Of a stretch of 64,000 bases of DNA, positions 1-14,800 are shown piece after piece. Where the stretch lies: positions 128,193 to 192,192 of the forward strand of contig VZRZ01003071.1 of NCBI GenBank assembly GCA_013398175.1. The letters run 5' to 3'. A program made the translations under genes and the position numbers. The DNA is from Climacteris rufus (lineage: Eukaryota > Chordata > Aves > Passeriformes > Climacteridae). The notes beneath the pieces were generated by a model that did no database searches, was not told the origin of the DNA, and worked only from the letters and a program-made list of their open reading frames with translations. How positions within the stretch are numbered: the first letter of the stretch is position 1; the number at the start of each line of letters is the position of its first letter.

Positions 1-3000
1 TGTCAGTCCTTCCTGGAGAAGGCAGAGAGGTTGTACAGGGTGTTCAGTTGGAGCAGCTGCTTTTTCAATCAAGAGACTCTTAATTAAGCAGAGAGGAAGA
101 ATACATAATGTACAGAAACAAGCTAGCTAAGGGTCCTAGCCAGGCACTAAAAAAAACCGCCAGCTTGCAAGAAAAACAAGAAAAACATACCCATCTACCT
201 CCTTTGTATTAATCTGGTTTTCTAAAGGAAACCTGGGAGTGCTGTGAAGCATGTTAGAAGCACAACATTCAAGAAATAAGGAAGGACACTTCTGGGAAAA
301 GCAGTCTATAGCACACTGTGATAGGGAATGTCTGCTCCATGAAATTTCAGGACAACAATTAATGTTCACTTCCACAAACACATAGCTCTTTACAGCAAAT
401 GAAGCATGAAGGAAACCAAATTGCAGTAAGTACAGGAACGATCTGAACATACAACAAAAGTCAGTGATCTTGCTGTGCAATAGTGTCATGCTTTATGCCT
501 TCTACCAGATTATGGGACTGTTTAAATCTATTATCACTTTTCAAACACCCCTTTCTACATTTAATTTCATTGATACATGAGGAGAACTCTCTTCTCACTG
601 TTAATGAATTCTGCAGTTTTACTGTTACTGATGAAATGCCTCCAGACTCTCAGAGCCCAGGCAAGCAAGAAATCAAACGACAGCAGTAGGTGCAGCAGGC
701 TCTCATCTGCCTCCAGGCATTCACAAGCCTCTTATCACTGGAAATGCCTGCTTGAGGTTGCACCAGAGTATAGTTAAATCCTGCATTTTCATCACAAGCT
801 CACCTAATCTGGTCTCACACATGGCATGCAGTTCCTCCTCTGTCATGGTGGCTTAGGTGTGCTTTTGGGGACATTAGCAAGGGCTGTGACGTCTGAACTG
901 AAAACACAGGTGGCGACTGCAGCTTGTCCCCACAAACTGCTCATGCTTGTTTATATTGGTGGGGTGCTCAGCTCCACTCAGATCTAAGTACCTGCATCTC
1001 CTGAAGCTGAAAAAACAACTCTAGCTGCACTGTAATTCACATTGCAACCGTTTCACAAACAGAAATAAAGGAGTAACTCCTGTAGCATAAGCCTCCTGTA
1101 TAGGAAAACAGGCGTAATTAAGCAAAGAGAACTTTCAAAAAGGGTGAACCCATAAGAAAGCTGATATAGGAAAATAATAAAAACTATACCACATCATTAT
1201 TGCCATGACCCTTCCATATCTTCAATATTAAAGAACATTTTAGAATAGACTACCTTCCTCTACAGATCTGACATAAAAAGGCTGTCTGTGGCTTTTTTAT
1301 AAAATTTTTATACATCGTAGACTTAAACCATATTACAACAACTGTTTCTAGACAAATTAACAGCTGGACTGCCTCAACCTGTACAGCCTTCATTCACTAA
1401 TGCACAGTTGCTAGAATATCTTTCTCTACTATAAAAACTGGAAGAAAAAATAAATCTCAAAGAGAGTAGATACATCACTTTTTTCAAGTTCTTAACATCT
1501 GCTTCAAAATCACCAGCAAGGCAGTCATGGTCCAGAATATTTATCCCAAGTTCACCACTTTGAAATTGTCTACACACAATCATCTTACTTTCACCCCTCA
1601 GAGCTGACTGCTCCTGAATAATTTCAGGTATTTCTAAGTCTATTCCACATCTCACAGTCATCCCATAGATGACTCAGTTCCAGTGCCAATCAATGACATC
1701 AATCGTTCAGATTATGAACAGACCCATAAAATTAACATTAACAGCTGAGAATCTGTGGAACTGATAAAATCACTTTGATGTAACAGTGAGTAATCATTGC
1801 TGAACCTCTCTATAGGAACCGGGCAGGGAGGGATGAGTTAATCAATTGCATTTCCACTGAGTATTACAAATGAAATACATATCAGCCTTAACAAGCAGCA
1901 GTTTCCAGTGCAGCTGATTTTCTTGGAGGAATCTGCAGGGGCATCCAGTGGTCCCAGTGCTTTGCTGCCCCTTGCCCCCAGTCAGCATCTCAGCTCCAGT
2001 TCATTTGGATGCTCCTAACAGAAGCCTGGGCTGTAATGTGTACTTGGTTAGCCAAGGTATGAACACCTGCCTAGTAGCAAGTTGCATCACTGGCTTTACT
2101 TGCAGGTTACTATCGACTGGTTGGGCTACCAATGAACCACAAACAAATTATGAATACCAGAAACCACAGGGAAACTCTGGGTGAGGGTTTATATTTCATC
2201 AAGAAAGTAGGAGCTAAATGATGGCCCAAGTGAAGTCTGTGTGAGCCCTGCCATCTTTCCCACACACCTGTGAATGCATTTCTGATGTGGCCTGCACCAC
2301 CACTTCAGTTTGAGTTTATCTAAAGAGGCTGCAGAGCTGTCTAGTGGGTTTTACAGAACCAGAGGAGTAGACTGGGTGCTGACAAGCAGAAATGCTGCAG
2401 TCAATATTCACTTTGGGGAACATTCTTCCATGCATATACCTAATTAAAATGTAGCGAGATACAGAAAGACTCTCTACATTATCTGAGAATTCCCTGGTCC
2501 TCTGGCATGTCCCAGCCTTACTGCTTTTAACCATGGATGCAGCAAAGTGCCTATGACTTGCTCCCCTCCCTCCTCATGGAACACAGGGCTCAGAGACATG
2601 ACTACCTCACCTCACACTCACAATGTCACACCACCCTCTGCCTACTCACCAGCATGGGAGATCCCAGAGGTATTTTTTCTTTTCATGTTTCCAAATATCA
2701 ATATTACCCTTTTTAGCTTTATGACTTTGTACAGGCTGTATTGCTAGTCTCAACCATTCAAAAATAAGGACTCCAAAACCCTTACTGGAAAAATGCAGAT
2801 AGCTATGGAAGATACGCAAAATCATTTTTACCTTTAGCTTATCTCACAGATTTCCTAGCACTGAAGTTTTTCACCTCCCTAAAAATCATATCTCACAGGA
2901 GATACTCATGTTAAATAAACAAGCAAATAGGAGTTAAAATAATCACATTCTGGAGCTGGGATAGGAAGAGAAGGAACCAAATAGCACAATACCCTTGATG

Positions 3001-3862
3001 AATTCACAGAACTTGACAATACACTGCTGACAAGACAGGGGACTTTGAAAAGACCAAAACAATTCCTCTGATGATAACCTGAATTTTACTGAATCCTCAA
3101 CACTCCATCCCAAATGGCCACTTTTAAAATGCATTAAAATTTATTGCAATAATGTCTTGCTGCCCATTCCTCTACTTATAAAGCACAGAGCAGTCATCTA
3201 AATCTCCCATGATAACATCTTCAAGACAGCAGCTTATCAGCAGTACAGAGAAGGAAAAATCCCGTGGGTTGGGATTACACTTTTGATTATAAATTTCCTG
3301 AGAGAAAGATGTCATCAATCTACATCCTTTATGAACTCTATCACATTAAAGTGTTCTTTTACTCTAATAATAGCTATCAGGTTTTGTGCAAGCAGCACCT
3401 GCAACAATTCTTCTATGTGGAATAGAAAAACTTGTTACATACAACCCCACAAAATAAGATCAGTCAGCATTGTTTTTTTGTAATGAAGCCGGTTTATTTT
3501 TATCTTCCCATTGTCATCAGCATACCAGCTGTTACACATCCCTTTAAGGAAGATTAGAGATTAATAGCCCTGTTTTCAAAATATATTGGAGTACTTACTT
3601 CCTTACTCTATAATACATATATCCCAACAAAGGAAAAAAATAGAAGGCCTATTTCTAGACATCTCACAACACAGGTGATGGAAAACGTTCATCAGGATCT
3701 TCCCATGCACTTTTGTTAGAAATATGTCAGTTCACATTTTCCATCCTGGCTCCCATTCAGCTCTTCTGGAGAGAGCAATGGCAAAGGTCACAGTAAATTG
3801 TAAGTGATTCAAAGCAGGAGAAAGCTCAGAAGCCCCTAGAAGGAGCCAGGTACCTGTTCCAA

Positions 3863-3884
3863 AGGCTGGGCAGATGCCCAGCCT
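3863..3884. repeat. Compact inverted repeat (9-bp stem, 4-nt loop)
   Basis: AGGCTGGGC (3863-3871), loop agat, GCCCAGCCT (3876-3884) form a perfect GC-rich stem. Outside the stem only weak extra pairing (cctg with cagg) is seen. It lies in a short GC-richer stretch of intron 3. Confidence 0.6.
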
Positions 3885-4270
3885 GGTTTCAGAGGCAGGA
3901 ATGGGTATTGCAAACAATGAGGGCCTGTTCAGATAGCCACTAACCCACGCCATTCCGCATCCCTAAAACACACTATGCTACCCCTCATGACAACGTCAGT
4001 AATGAAAATAAGACTGGTTCCAGAAAGAATCCTCAGCATTCTGACCTCTCCACACCACTTTCAGCACAGCAGGTTATCCCCTTCTCTTGAGCCACTGCTG
4101 GCATTCCTATATCAGTCTCCTTTGAAACCAACAATCTTCCACATGACATTGCACAGAAAACTTTGCCAAAACCCAGATGTGTAAGAACCACTGCATTTAC
4201 CTAAGCAATTAGTGGGCTTTCCAAGGAAAGGTCCCACATTGCCTTTAGAAATGTGATCTGTTTTCATACC

Positions 4271-4297
4271 TTTTTTTTTTTTTTTGCATGCATGCAT
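4271..4297. repeat. T15 run followed by (GCAT)3
   Basis: Fifteen T residues (4271-4285) are followed directly by gcatgcatgcat. TGCATGCATGCA at 4285-4296 is a perfect 12-bp palindrome with alternating purine/pyrimidine. Confidence 0.8.
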
Positions 4298-4956
4298 AAA
4301 GACGTATGCAAAACCATTTTTAAAATAACCCCTAAAAACACTCCTCCTCCTCTAAATTCTTACTCTCTTTACAAGGCAGACTTATAAAGTCTGTCCTTCT
4401 CTGGATTACCACTTCTGTCTCCCCTCTGCCCTCTACCACAGGAACTTCTAAAGTGATTATTCATCCAAGTTAACGTGTGTGTGTTGTTGCTTTAAAGAAT
4501 TCTCATACTTCCTTCATGTAAAAGTTCTTGAGCTGTTCAGTTCAGCAGTATTTGAAACTCACTTTCTTTACTTTCTCGAATTATACCTTCAGATATAGAC
4601 CAATTTTTAAATTTCCACTTAATTTTAAATAAGTTAATTTATGTTCTTGCTGTCCAAGCTTCTTTCTTTACCTAATTCCTTTGTAATATATTTATTACTA
4701 TCAGAAGAAAATCTAAAGTCTTTTGCTGGCTCGGTGCATATGTAAGTAATTTTACAGTTCTTGGGATAAAACACACCATATGGTTGAAGCTACTGTCATC
4801 TTTCAGTTTGGATGGACCTCAGAGACCCAAATGTTATACCTGCTTGATCTTGATATAGCCAAGAAAAGAGAAAAATACGAACAGACAGGAGAACAAGGCT
4901 GTGTCTTGCTTTAAACTAAGAAAATATGAAGATCAGAGAAAACTTCAGGAGGAGAT

Positions 4957-5005
4957 TGGCGATTGTAACACGTTGTGTAAGCTCTGGGCTCAGGGCCAAT
5001 CGCCA
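4957..5005. repeat. 9-bp inverted repeat with 31-nt spacer
   Basis: TGGCGATTG (4957-4965) and CAATCGCCA (4997-5005) are perfect complements. Each arm contains a CpG, which is rare in this intron. Function unknown. Confidence 0.5.
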
Positions 5006-8000
5006 GTTAAATCTGTGCCCTGGGCTTCAGTTGGCCAGGCCAGAAATAGTGATGCTATTCTCAGGAAGGTGCAGCTGGCTCCTTTTCTGTGACTCTGGTC
5101 ACTAGCAGATTGCATAAAGCACAATAGGCTGGGCAGGATGCTCAGCACAAGGATCACCTCAGCTTCTGCACTTGAACAGGAAACCTCAGGCTTCAATTTC
5201 CAGTAATCTTTGGGCAGCGCTACTTCAAAAAAAGTTTTGTGCTGAATCAACACACAGTCAAAGCTAGTTTTCATTTTTTCCTTTGATGCTTTGAATAGAT
5301 GCTACCGTGTGCTAAAAAAGCCATTGAAATACTGCACTCACAGTGTTTGCACTTTGCTTTTCTTCAGAAAAATTCAGAGTTACTTCTTGCTATCAAGACT
5401 CTCTAGCAATATTCTTTCAAAACAAACATACACTTTCTATTCATGCTATTTTTAAAACTAGGTTTTAAGGAAATATTTTATAGTAGATATACTAGTGTTT
5501 CACAGATTCTAACTCTTAACAAAAAGGATCAGAGGGTTTTTAGAGTGTTCACTGAAAATGTCACCTGACAAGCCAGATGATTCTCAAACAGGAGGAAGTG
5601 AAAAAACTCTCCCCTTCCCCCCATCAGAATAAACTTAGTGCTTCTGTTGTAACTTTTAATGTATTCACTTCTAAACAAATTTTTATTTAGTTTTTCTACT
5701 GCCCTGAGTTATGAAATTACTATGAGATTACTCTGAAATAATTAAGAAACATCAAGAAAGCCCTAGAACCTGCATAAGTGCATATTCAAAGCTACAGGTG
5801 AAAAACCATAATCTAAGACCCATTTCCTCTTTTTAAAAATTGAAGCAAACAAACACTTTCTGAAAAAGCAGTATATGGACATGGCAGGGAAATGCTTAAT
5901 AGCCAACCAAACTATTCTTGACTCACGCTTTACTGTGTGCAGATATAAGCGATAAGATACTTAGAAAAAAAGTAATAGCCATTTATCCTTTCAAAAGCAC
6001 AGTTCCTTCATTCTGTGCAGTTCAGTGCACAGCAACATAACTCACAAGTACAACACTTACCTTGATCTCAGCTAGATCAGTACATCAGTAGCCCAGGAGA
6101 TGAACACTGACAGTTATCAGGCATCCACATGATGACCATATTTCACAGAGTTGTTTACAATTTATCCCACACATTTTCAACTCTGCTCATATTTTCCAGC
6201 ATGCAGACTGAAACAGCATCATTTCTCTACCTGTACAGCTCTTAGCAAGCAAGGAAAACTTTCAAAGCTGAAACTAATAATTTGAAGGAGGCCCCAGGAC
6301 ATAAAATACCATTTGCCAAATACCAGGAGCATTACTGCTACAAAGTGAAACGCTTTCACAGGAAAACTCTAACACAGCAGATTTGATGCAGCAGTCAGCT
6401 GGGATGAGGGTGTAACTGTGGCATTGCAGCGTGCATCTTGCAGGTCTGTCTAGACCAAGACACCTTGGGAAAACAATGTGTTTAGAGAAAAAGCAGCTTC
6501 ATTATCCTTGCCAAACTTGCAAACTGGTATCCTGGATTGCAGCATTTTCTCAAAAGAATGCACACCTACAAGCACCGCATCTCTTGATGACCAGCCTTCC
6601 ACACACAGTGCTTTGCAAAATCAGCAAAGGTGAATAGCAGTGGAAGTAGCAATATTGAGAGAAAAAAGCAATTTATATAAGAAATCAGCTGCAGACAAGC
6701 TGCAGCAATTCCTACAGTACAGCACTTGTGTACACAACTGTCGCTTCTGCTGCAATTCTTTAGCAGCTGCTCTATCTGACCTGATGAAGGAAAAGAGTGA
6801 AATCAGGAGAGGAACAAAAAAAGGCAAACCAAAACAAAACTGTAACAGAAAGAGAAATAAAAATGTTAAAGAACATATAAGAAAGGGCAGACTTAATTTT
6901 GGCATGCTATATCCTACACTAACTCACTGTTTACATACACAATTTGTATATCTTACACATTTTATACAGATCGCTAAATATTTACAAATATTAATTCAGC
7001 CATCCAACACCCTTTCCTGACACATTGCTTTTGTTCTTATTTTTCCTCAAATGTAATTTTCTTCATTACAAGAAGCCTATAACATCAGCTACAGACCCTG
7101 CTAAAAAAAATTTTGTGCACCAAATCATGTCTCAGTATAGTCTGTGCAACCCAGGAAAGGATGTTTCCTTAGTTTCATGGAAGAATTTATGTCATTGTAA
7201 AAGGGCCAAGAAAGGAACAGTGCATAACACAAGACAACCATCTGAACAGAATGATTCATGATAATGTACAAATTCCAAAGACCAAGATGAAGACAACTCT
7301 GTGGATTCTGTAAAACATTTCCCAACTCATTTTTTTGAAGCCTGTCACATTGTGATGAGTTTTATGATAATGTTTCTGCCAATGTGCCTTTCATTGCATG
7401 AAAGCTACAAGATCCTGCCATACAGTAGCCTGTTTTTCCTTGTGCCATGGTCCCAGATTCAGATAAAAACAGATGAACAGAGAAACAATTCACTGAAAAC
7501 ATTATTTTCAACAATGCCTCTTCCCAGAAACTTTCAAAGGAGTACAGCCGCCCTGCCTTGGCCAACATGTGGACCCAAACACCAAAGAACAAGAGCAGAG
7601 CAGGAAGGAAAGGTCCCAAAAGCAGAAATATCTATCAATTCCTCTTCTTTATTGCAACAAGGAAGACAAAAGATGTATTCAAGTAAAGATGACAGACGTG
7701 TAAAAGGGAAAACAGCAAAAGGTAGAAAGAAGGAATTAAATAGGTGAGGAAGAAAATGTCTTTATTTTGGTTTGGTTGCCTTTTTTCTTTTCAAGAGGGA
7801 ACCAAATGCAATGCCTAAAAATGCAAGACAGAAAAAGGAAGTGAGAATCAGACTAGTGACACCTTGAGAACCATCTTCCCAAGGCAAATGGCAGCTTCTC
7901 CTTCATTTGAGACCTTTTGTTTAAGGTGAGCAGTTCTCCAAGAAATCTGCTTTAACTCAATCAGTCTGCTATCTAAGTGATATTCGAGATAGACCAAATC

Positions 8001-11000
8001 AGATAATCCTCTCTGGCCTTAAAACACATGAATTTATAAAAGGTTTAGATAAGGAAGGAAATGAGCAGAGGTTACAGAATAGTAAGGGCAAAACTTAAAG
8101 AATGATGTAATATATTTCAAAAAGGGTAAGAAAAATTCTCACTGTTTTAAAGTTTCAAAACAAATGTGCAACCATACTAGGAATTTAAAGTGCCTAATTC
8201 TTGTTTTCATATAGATATGTACTCTCCAACATTATTTTCTTCCCAAAACTTCAAATAAATACCAGTAGCTCTATTGTTTAGGATAAAAATTCAAATCTAA
8301 AAGTGCAACTTTCCATGACACCCTGCACCTTCAAAGAAGGTATTCCATAGTTTATTAAATAACACCTGGAAGGTTTCAATGTTTTCCAAGTATTTCCTAT
8401 TTACAATTAGTCACTACCTAAAGTTCAAGAAAATTCTTCTACAGAGAGGATAAACAACTCCAAAAAAAAACCACAAGATCCCAGAAGACAGATTCAGGCC
8501 TTTTTTTCAAAATTAGCAGGTATTTTTATGACAGTGGATCTTTCCAGTCCAGGTTTGCAATTACACAGCTATTTTGCCTGAGAGTCCATTGCACACGATT
8601 ACAGTTTTCATGACAGAAAATTTATATTTAATATAAAAAGACATAACCCAGTGGCAGAGACTTCAAGCACACAAAATAGCAATAAAGTAGCTATTACTAG
8701 CATTGAAAGTTGCCTGAGAACATTTCATGTTTCATAGCTAATGTGAGTTTAAATTTATGCTTGAATATGTATCTCCTGTGAAGTTATACTACAGCTACTG
8801 TATGAGTCATTATGTTAATTTTTCTACCTTCTTTTACACTGAGTTTTCTTGCTTGATATTTTGTCTGACAAAGTAAGGCAACAAAGTTAGAAAAAAAAAT
8901 GTATTGGCAGGAAAATACAAACACTGAAAGCACAACTGAAGAATCACACATTCAGTTAGATGTACGACAGCCAGTTACTCAAACATAAGACAAAGGTCCA
9001 ACCCTTAGAATAGAGTAGTTAACATACAATAATACTCCTCTATTTTACAGAGACAACTGCATCATTTGAGTTCAACATACAGAACTCCCAAGACAGCCAT
9101 GGGTGTTGTTCTCCCATCTATTACTTTTGCTACTTGTATTTGAAGCTCCACAGCCCAACACTGGTACATTGAAAATTAGGCACTAAGTAATGAAACATTT
9201 TAATACTCAAATCTCCTTATTCACAAAGAGGACTTTTCTTCATTAAATATCATGGCCACAGTGTGATAGAAGTTCTTCAAATGTTGTTGAAAGGCTTAGC
9301 AAAGAATTTAAGGAAAATATTACCTGGAGTCTGGGAAAGTATGTCAAAATAAAGCCAAATGCCAATATAAATGTATTTCCTCTCAAAGTCATTATGCTAG
9401 TACAGCACAAATGATGGCAAAGCAAGTAGCCCCAAATTGAAATACAATAATTTCCTAAAGAGTTTACCATAATGGCAAGAGCAGCACACAGGAAAAACAT
9501 TAGCTCAATAAATAATACATTTGAAATTACATGAAACACATTTAGAAGCTTCCTCAGTAGCAGATTCAAAGCCCCCTGCAGAAGCCCTACCTGTGTACTC
9601 ACAGCACTGTTCTGCAGCAGAGACCTTTCCTCAGGCCCGAAGGCGAAAATTGCTGAAAAAGCAGCTTGATGTTTCCAAGACTCTGCTATCAGCTAGAATT
9701 CGAATTTAGAAACTGGAAAGATTGGTGACTGTCTTAAGACAGGCTGTATCTATCCAACCTCTGCCACCACCCAGGTCTTAACAGCTGCCCAAAATCTCTT
9801 CCTGTCCATAGTTCCAAATACTAGGGCTTGGCAGGTTAGAAGCAAGACTTTGCTCTTAAGAGTTAGTGAGAGCATGTTGTGACAGAAAGCAGGGATGATA
9901 GAAAGAACATTTAAGATGTTCTACCTACCTTCTTGTGTTCCCACACAGGAATTGGCTAAATAATAATGTTCTCCCCACATGAAAGCCTCATTGAAGAGGC
10001 TGACTGCAAGTGAGCGCTCTGAATAAGGTCATACCATTGCAGCAGCCATCACATGAATTAAAACCAGAAACCAAAATTTATTTGGTGAAGACCTCACCAG
10101 ATCAGTTTGAATCTGAGCATGCCAAAAAATTGCCATGCCAGATTTCACTGCAAACACTAACCTTGAGACAAAAGACCAAGCCTGGGGCACTTTACATTCT
10201 GTTTAGGGTAGGTCAGCTCTCTGCTGATTGACAGAACTGAAAGAAGTCATATATTTAATTTGCATCAAAGTAAAGTTACAAACAAATATGATGGGGAATT
10301 AGATGCCAACACACTGCCTCAAAAGTCCCTCCTTTCAGTGTTCAGACACAGGCACCTGAGCACCCAATTCTTTTGTCTGCTCTTTTCATTGCTAAGATAC
10401 TCCTTTCAATCTATCAGAACCTATTATTCCTCTCATAATCCCAGAGAAAAATCATTTACTTGAAGACACAGAAAAAAAGGTTAAGCAAACATGCACAAAG
10501 GAATTGTGGGAAATAGAGAAAGCAGACTCATAAAAAATGAATGCTGACAAAATGATTAAAAGTCCAACAAGTACTACCAGTAAGACGGTAACGTCACCCT
10601 AAGATTTTAGTCTCAGCCCTTGAAGAAGGTATGCTGCTCTCACATGCAGTAAGACAAAAACCCTAGGAACATGGCTTTTGTAAGACTTTCTTCAAAACAC
10701 AACTCACTGGCCAAGAAATAAACAGTATAATATTTAAAAGTCCATCCAATACACAGAGCAGATACTAAAGACATCGCACGCAGTCAGCAAAATGTTGAGT
10801 GTCCTTCACAAATTGCAAGATCAAGCTGAAAATAAGAAGCACTAACACAATACACTGAATACATACAACAGCTCTAAGGGCACAATGCAGGAGACTGAAA
10901 TTTTGGTATGCTGAAAATCATGTCTAATTTTCAGCTTCACACTTTCTCTGCTGAGCTGAGCAAGGCTTGATATTGTCGTTCCAGTTTATTAAAAAATTGA

Positions 11001-11790
11001 ACCCACAAGGACACATTCTTTGCTCAATACATCTGCACATATAAGAGCACACCTGTATCTTACACACACATAATAGTTTCATCCTTTAATTGAATAATAG
11101 GGTGGTGGGTGGAGGGTTACTGAAGCACTTCAGAAATATTTTATGTTTACGTAGGAAAAAAAGTCACCCAATCCACTTTGTTCCAATTGATAGTTTCATC
11201 TTTTACCTCATCATGGATAATATGCCCTCTAAAATCTCATCTAAGTTATAACCATCCGAGAGAAGGATGATACCTTAGAAAATGAACTTGTACTTTATTT
11301 ACGCAGTCTGATGATAGCAGTTTAGTGTGAAGAAACACTGAATATATTTACTCAAACTCTTTCCTGACAACAACAAAAATACTAGCTTTAGAGTACTGTT
11401 TGGGGAGAATTGGGGGGAAAGTTGATTTAGTTTTCTACTTCTGTTTTTGCTCTTTTTTTAACTTATAAGTGATTCATCTTCAGTCCTATATTCATAAAGG
11501 AATTGTGGAATCTAGAGCAGAATTCAGTTTTGATGGAGCAACACTTTGTTGCAGTCAATCACAATATGGGTGACAAATGATTTGGGTTTCAAGCTGCTAC
11601 TGTTAGTAAAGCCCAGGTATCTAAATCATGTGCATTCAAGCAAATTAAGAAAAAAAAAAAAGCTATTTCCACACTTACAAAAAGCACCCATACTGAAAAC
11701 CAGAAATTCTTTCAGATGAGGAAGCCAGTCAAAAATAGGCAGGAGCTGGATACTGAAGTATTTGATCTGCTTTCAATTTCTATATTAATT

Positions 11791-11813
11791 TTCTTTCTTT
11801 CTTTCTTTTTTTG
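11791..11813. repeat. (TTTC)n microsatellite
   Basis: About four units of ttctttctttctttc run into a T run. Confidence 0.75.
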
Positions 11814-14800
11814 TTATAAATAAACACCATGAAAGCAAATGAAAGCAAGAGATCTCAAACATGAAATGCAAATTAACTGATTACAAAAGATTTTCATTTC
11901 CCAAATGCTGACAGACAGCTCCTACTCAACAAACACCAGAACACTTGACAGTAAAATAAAGTCCCAGTTTTCAGACAGAAAAGTCAAAGCATGACAAGAC
12001 ATAGAGAAGTTAACAACAGGGCAACAGAGGACCCAAGAAAAAAAAACAAACCATTGCTTTATTAAATTACTTTCACTTCCAGCAAAATATTTTTAACCTG
12101 ATGTCCTTTATCAACACAGTACGACAAACCATTCATTCTAATTTCTTTTCTAATCAAAGTGAAAAATGTGTGGCATGCAAGATTTTTCTTAAATTGTGTT
12201 TAATCACAGTAGAGGGGGAAAAGTCCCACAAATACTTTCAGTGCCCTGTCTACAAATCTGCCCATGAAAGGACGTTACATTCACCAGCACCCTTCAAGGT
12301 TTGTGCTAAAGTGTTTCTTCCAACCAGTCATGAAAGAGAAGGAAAGTGTTGAAAAGGAGGGAGTCGCAATGACAGCTCTGTCTAGGGAGATGGATGAGTG
12401 GTAGCAGCAGCAGCCTGTGCTCATTCCTGGACACAGGGATCAACACAAGAATGCAGGTTTGCCAGGATGTGTATTTCTGTTTCCTGGCCCATGCTATTAT
12501 CCACCTACACTCCAATAATCAAAACATGGGATTACAGCAGATGATTTACAGCTTCCTAAACATCTATAGACCTGAAGACCCTGCTGCTATGGAAAGCTCA
12601 ATGACTCAGGGGCTGATCCCTGCCCAGAAGCAGCACCAGACTGTAGCCATCCCAACCCCAAAGAAATTCTAATTTCTATCAGAAGTAGAAAGGAAAAAGG
12701 TGAGTTTCACCTGTTCTGTGTTTCTGTGTAACAAAAGTACTTTGATTGCTATTTTCAAAGAATCCCGGTGTTAAAATATGAGCAAGGCTGGTGTTAACAT
12801 ACACAAAAAAAGACTTCAAGTCTGCAAGTTCAAGAACTAACTCCTAACTTCAATAAACACTGGTTTCACTGTTAACACATTTTGCAAACATGTGCAATAT
12901 CCTCCAAATTATATTATATTGTAATCTTTCGTTAGTAATCACTAAGGCGGAAAAAAAATTACAGGCATTAAAAAAGGATAACGAAAACTCCTTGGCATTT
13001 TGCAGTGATTTTGCACGTCTGTAATTTATCACTGTAATTGTATCACAGTTGTGCCAATGACACTCAAGCCTGCTTTTCTATTTGTGGCAATATATCTTGC
13101 AAGACAGCATGTAAACTACTGTCTTTTGGCTCTGAAGTTGTGGTTGTCAAATAATTTTTTTAAGCAGAAAATGACAACCTGAATATGCTTTTCTGCTCTA
13201 GTTACTTGCCTTGGTGCTTTCTGATAATTTTGCACTCAGGCAACCACCCCATCAATTTGGGGCAATAGTTAGATCAACCCTTAGCTTTAAAAAAGCATTG
13301 AAAATACTATTCTATAAGCTGTCTTTTTTATGCAGTGAGAGAGACTTCTCCATCAACATCATCATATAAGTTTGCAAAAAAAAAAATAAAATACAGGTAA
13401 CTAACCAGTGCAAAAAGCAGAAAGGGAAAATTTGCGTAATAGTTGGTTTAGACACCAAGACCCTAGGGTAAATCCTATCAGAAAAAAGATTTACTCTTTT
13501 TCATCACCTTAATCTCAGGGACAATAGCTATTTACCACCCATATCCCTAAAAGCAAGCATAATGCTTTAACCACTGAAACAGCACAGTAAATTCAAAGTT
13601 TATTTCCAATGTAAACACCCCAAACACTGAAGAAATAAATAGGTTATATTCTGGTAAGACTGAAATACTACTTCATCTTATGACAAAAATAAAACTCTTG
13701 TTTAAAAGAACTTAGACATAAAGAATTCTTAAAGGTTAATCCCATTCCCATGAAAGCTGATCTTAGTATATATCTGCAAACTTCTCTATCATGCTCGTTT
13801 AGAACTTCCCAAAGTATGCACAAAAAAGGAAGCAAAGACTTATTCACTGCACAGTCTTTTATTGACAAGAGCTTTCTTTCTTTGCACAACACCTCTGCTG
13901 TGCTGCTTAATTTGTCTTCCAATAGCACTCCTTCAATTTGGTCTTTATATTTAAACAATAACAAGGGAAAACATTTTTTTTATTTGTTTACAAACTTTAC
14001 AGGCTTACAGACTCTTTTGGAGTGCTTTAAGCAGTCTGGAAGACAGCAGTTCTATTCTCAGTTGAAGACCAAGAGTTACCAAACTAATATTTTTTAAATC
14101 TAGACTAAGAATGTCTTAATGCAACAAGCTTTGAAAATATGTACCATGCTTTATCCCTTTCTCAGTCAATGGAAAATACTCGCTTTGAACATGGGCTAAA
14201 AACCAGCAGAATGCTAACTCACCAAGTAAAAGTTAAAAAATATAAAAACAAAAATTAATCCCCCCAATGCTATTACAGATAGTGAGAAATCTTATCTAAC
14301 CCCTTGTGACAAAGACTCCTGAACACCAAAGAGACCAAGATGCTGAGTTCATCAGTATTACATCATTTAAGCACATTTACAGCAAAACATGAGGAGATCA
14401 AGCTGTCAGCAGCAAATGGGCTATTTACTGCCTGTCTCCCTTTCATTTCTAAAGAAAAGTATCAACAAAAACTGAGATGAAGTCACTTTCTTCAGAAGAA
14501 GAACAGTGAAACAGTGTCATGGGTCCTTAAAAGACAAAGAAGGAAAGGAGCATTATGAGACATCAACCTTATGTTGGTGTTCTGGTTTTGTGGCTTGTTT
14601 TTGTCTTTGTCCTTTTTTTTTAAATGAAGTCAGAAGGAGTTGTGCTTTCTGACAGTAGATCAGCAAAGTAGAATCAGTTTGTTAGCTTGCTGTGTATCCT
14701 CTCACCAGGAGAGAACAGACCTGACTCTTTGCTGGAGCTGTGCTTAGAAGAGAAGATTAATAAGTTGTGGGAGAAAACAAACCACAGTGCAGGCACCTAT

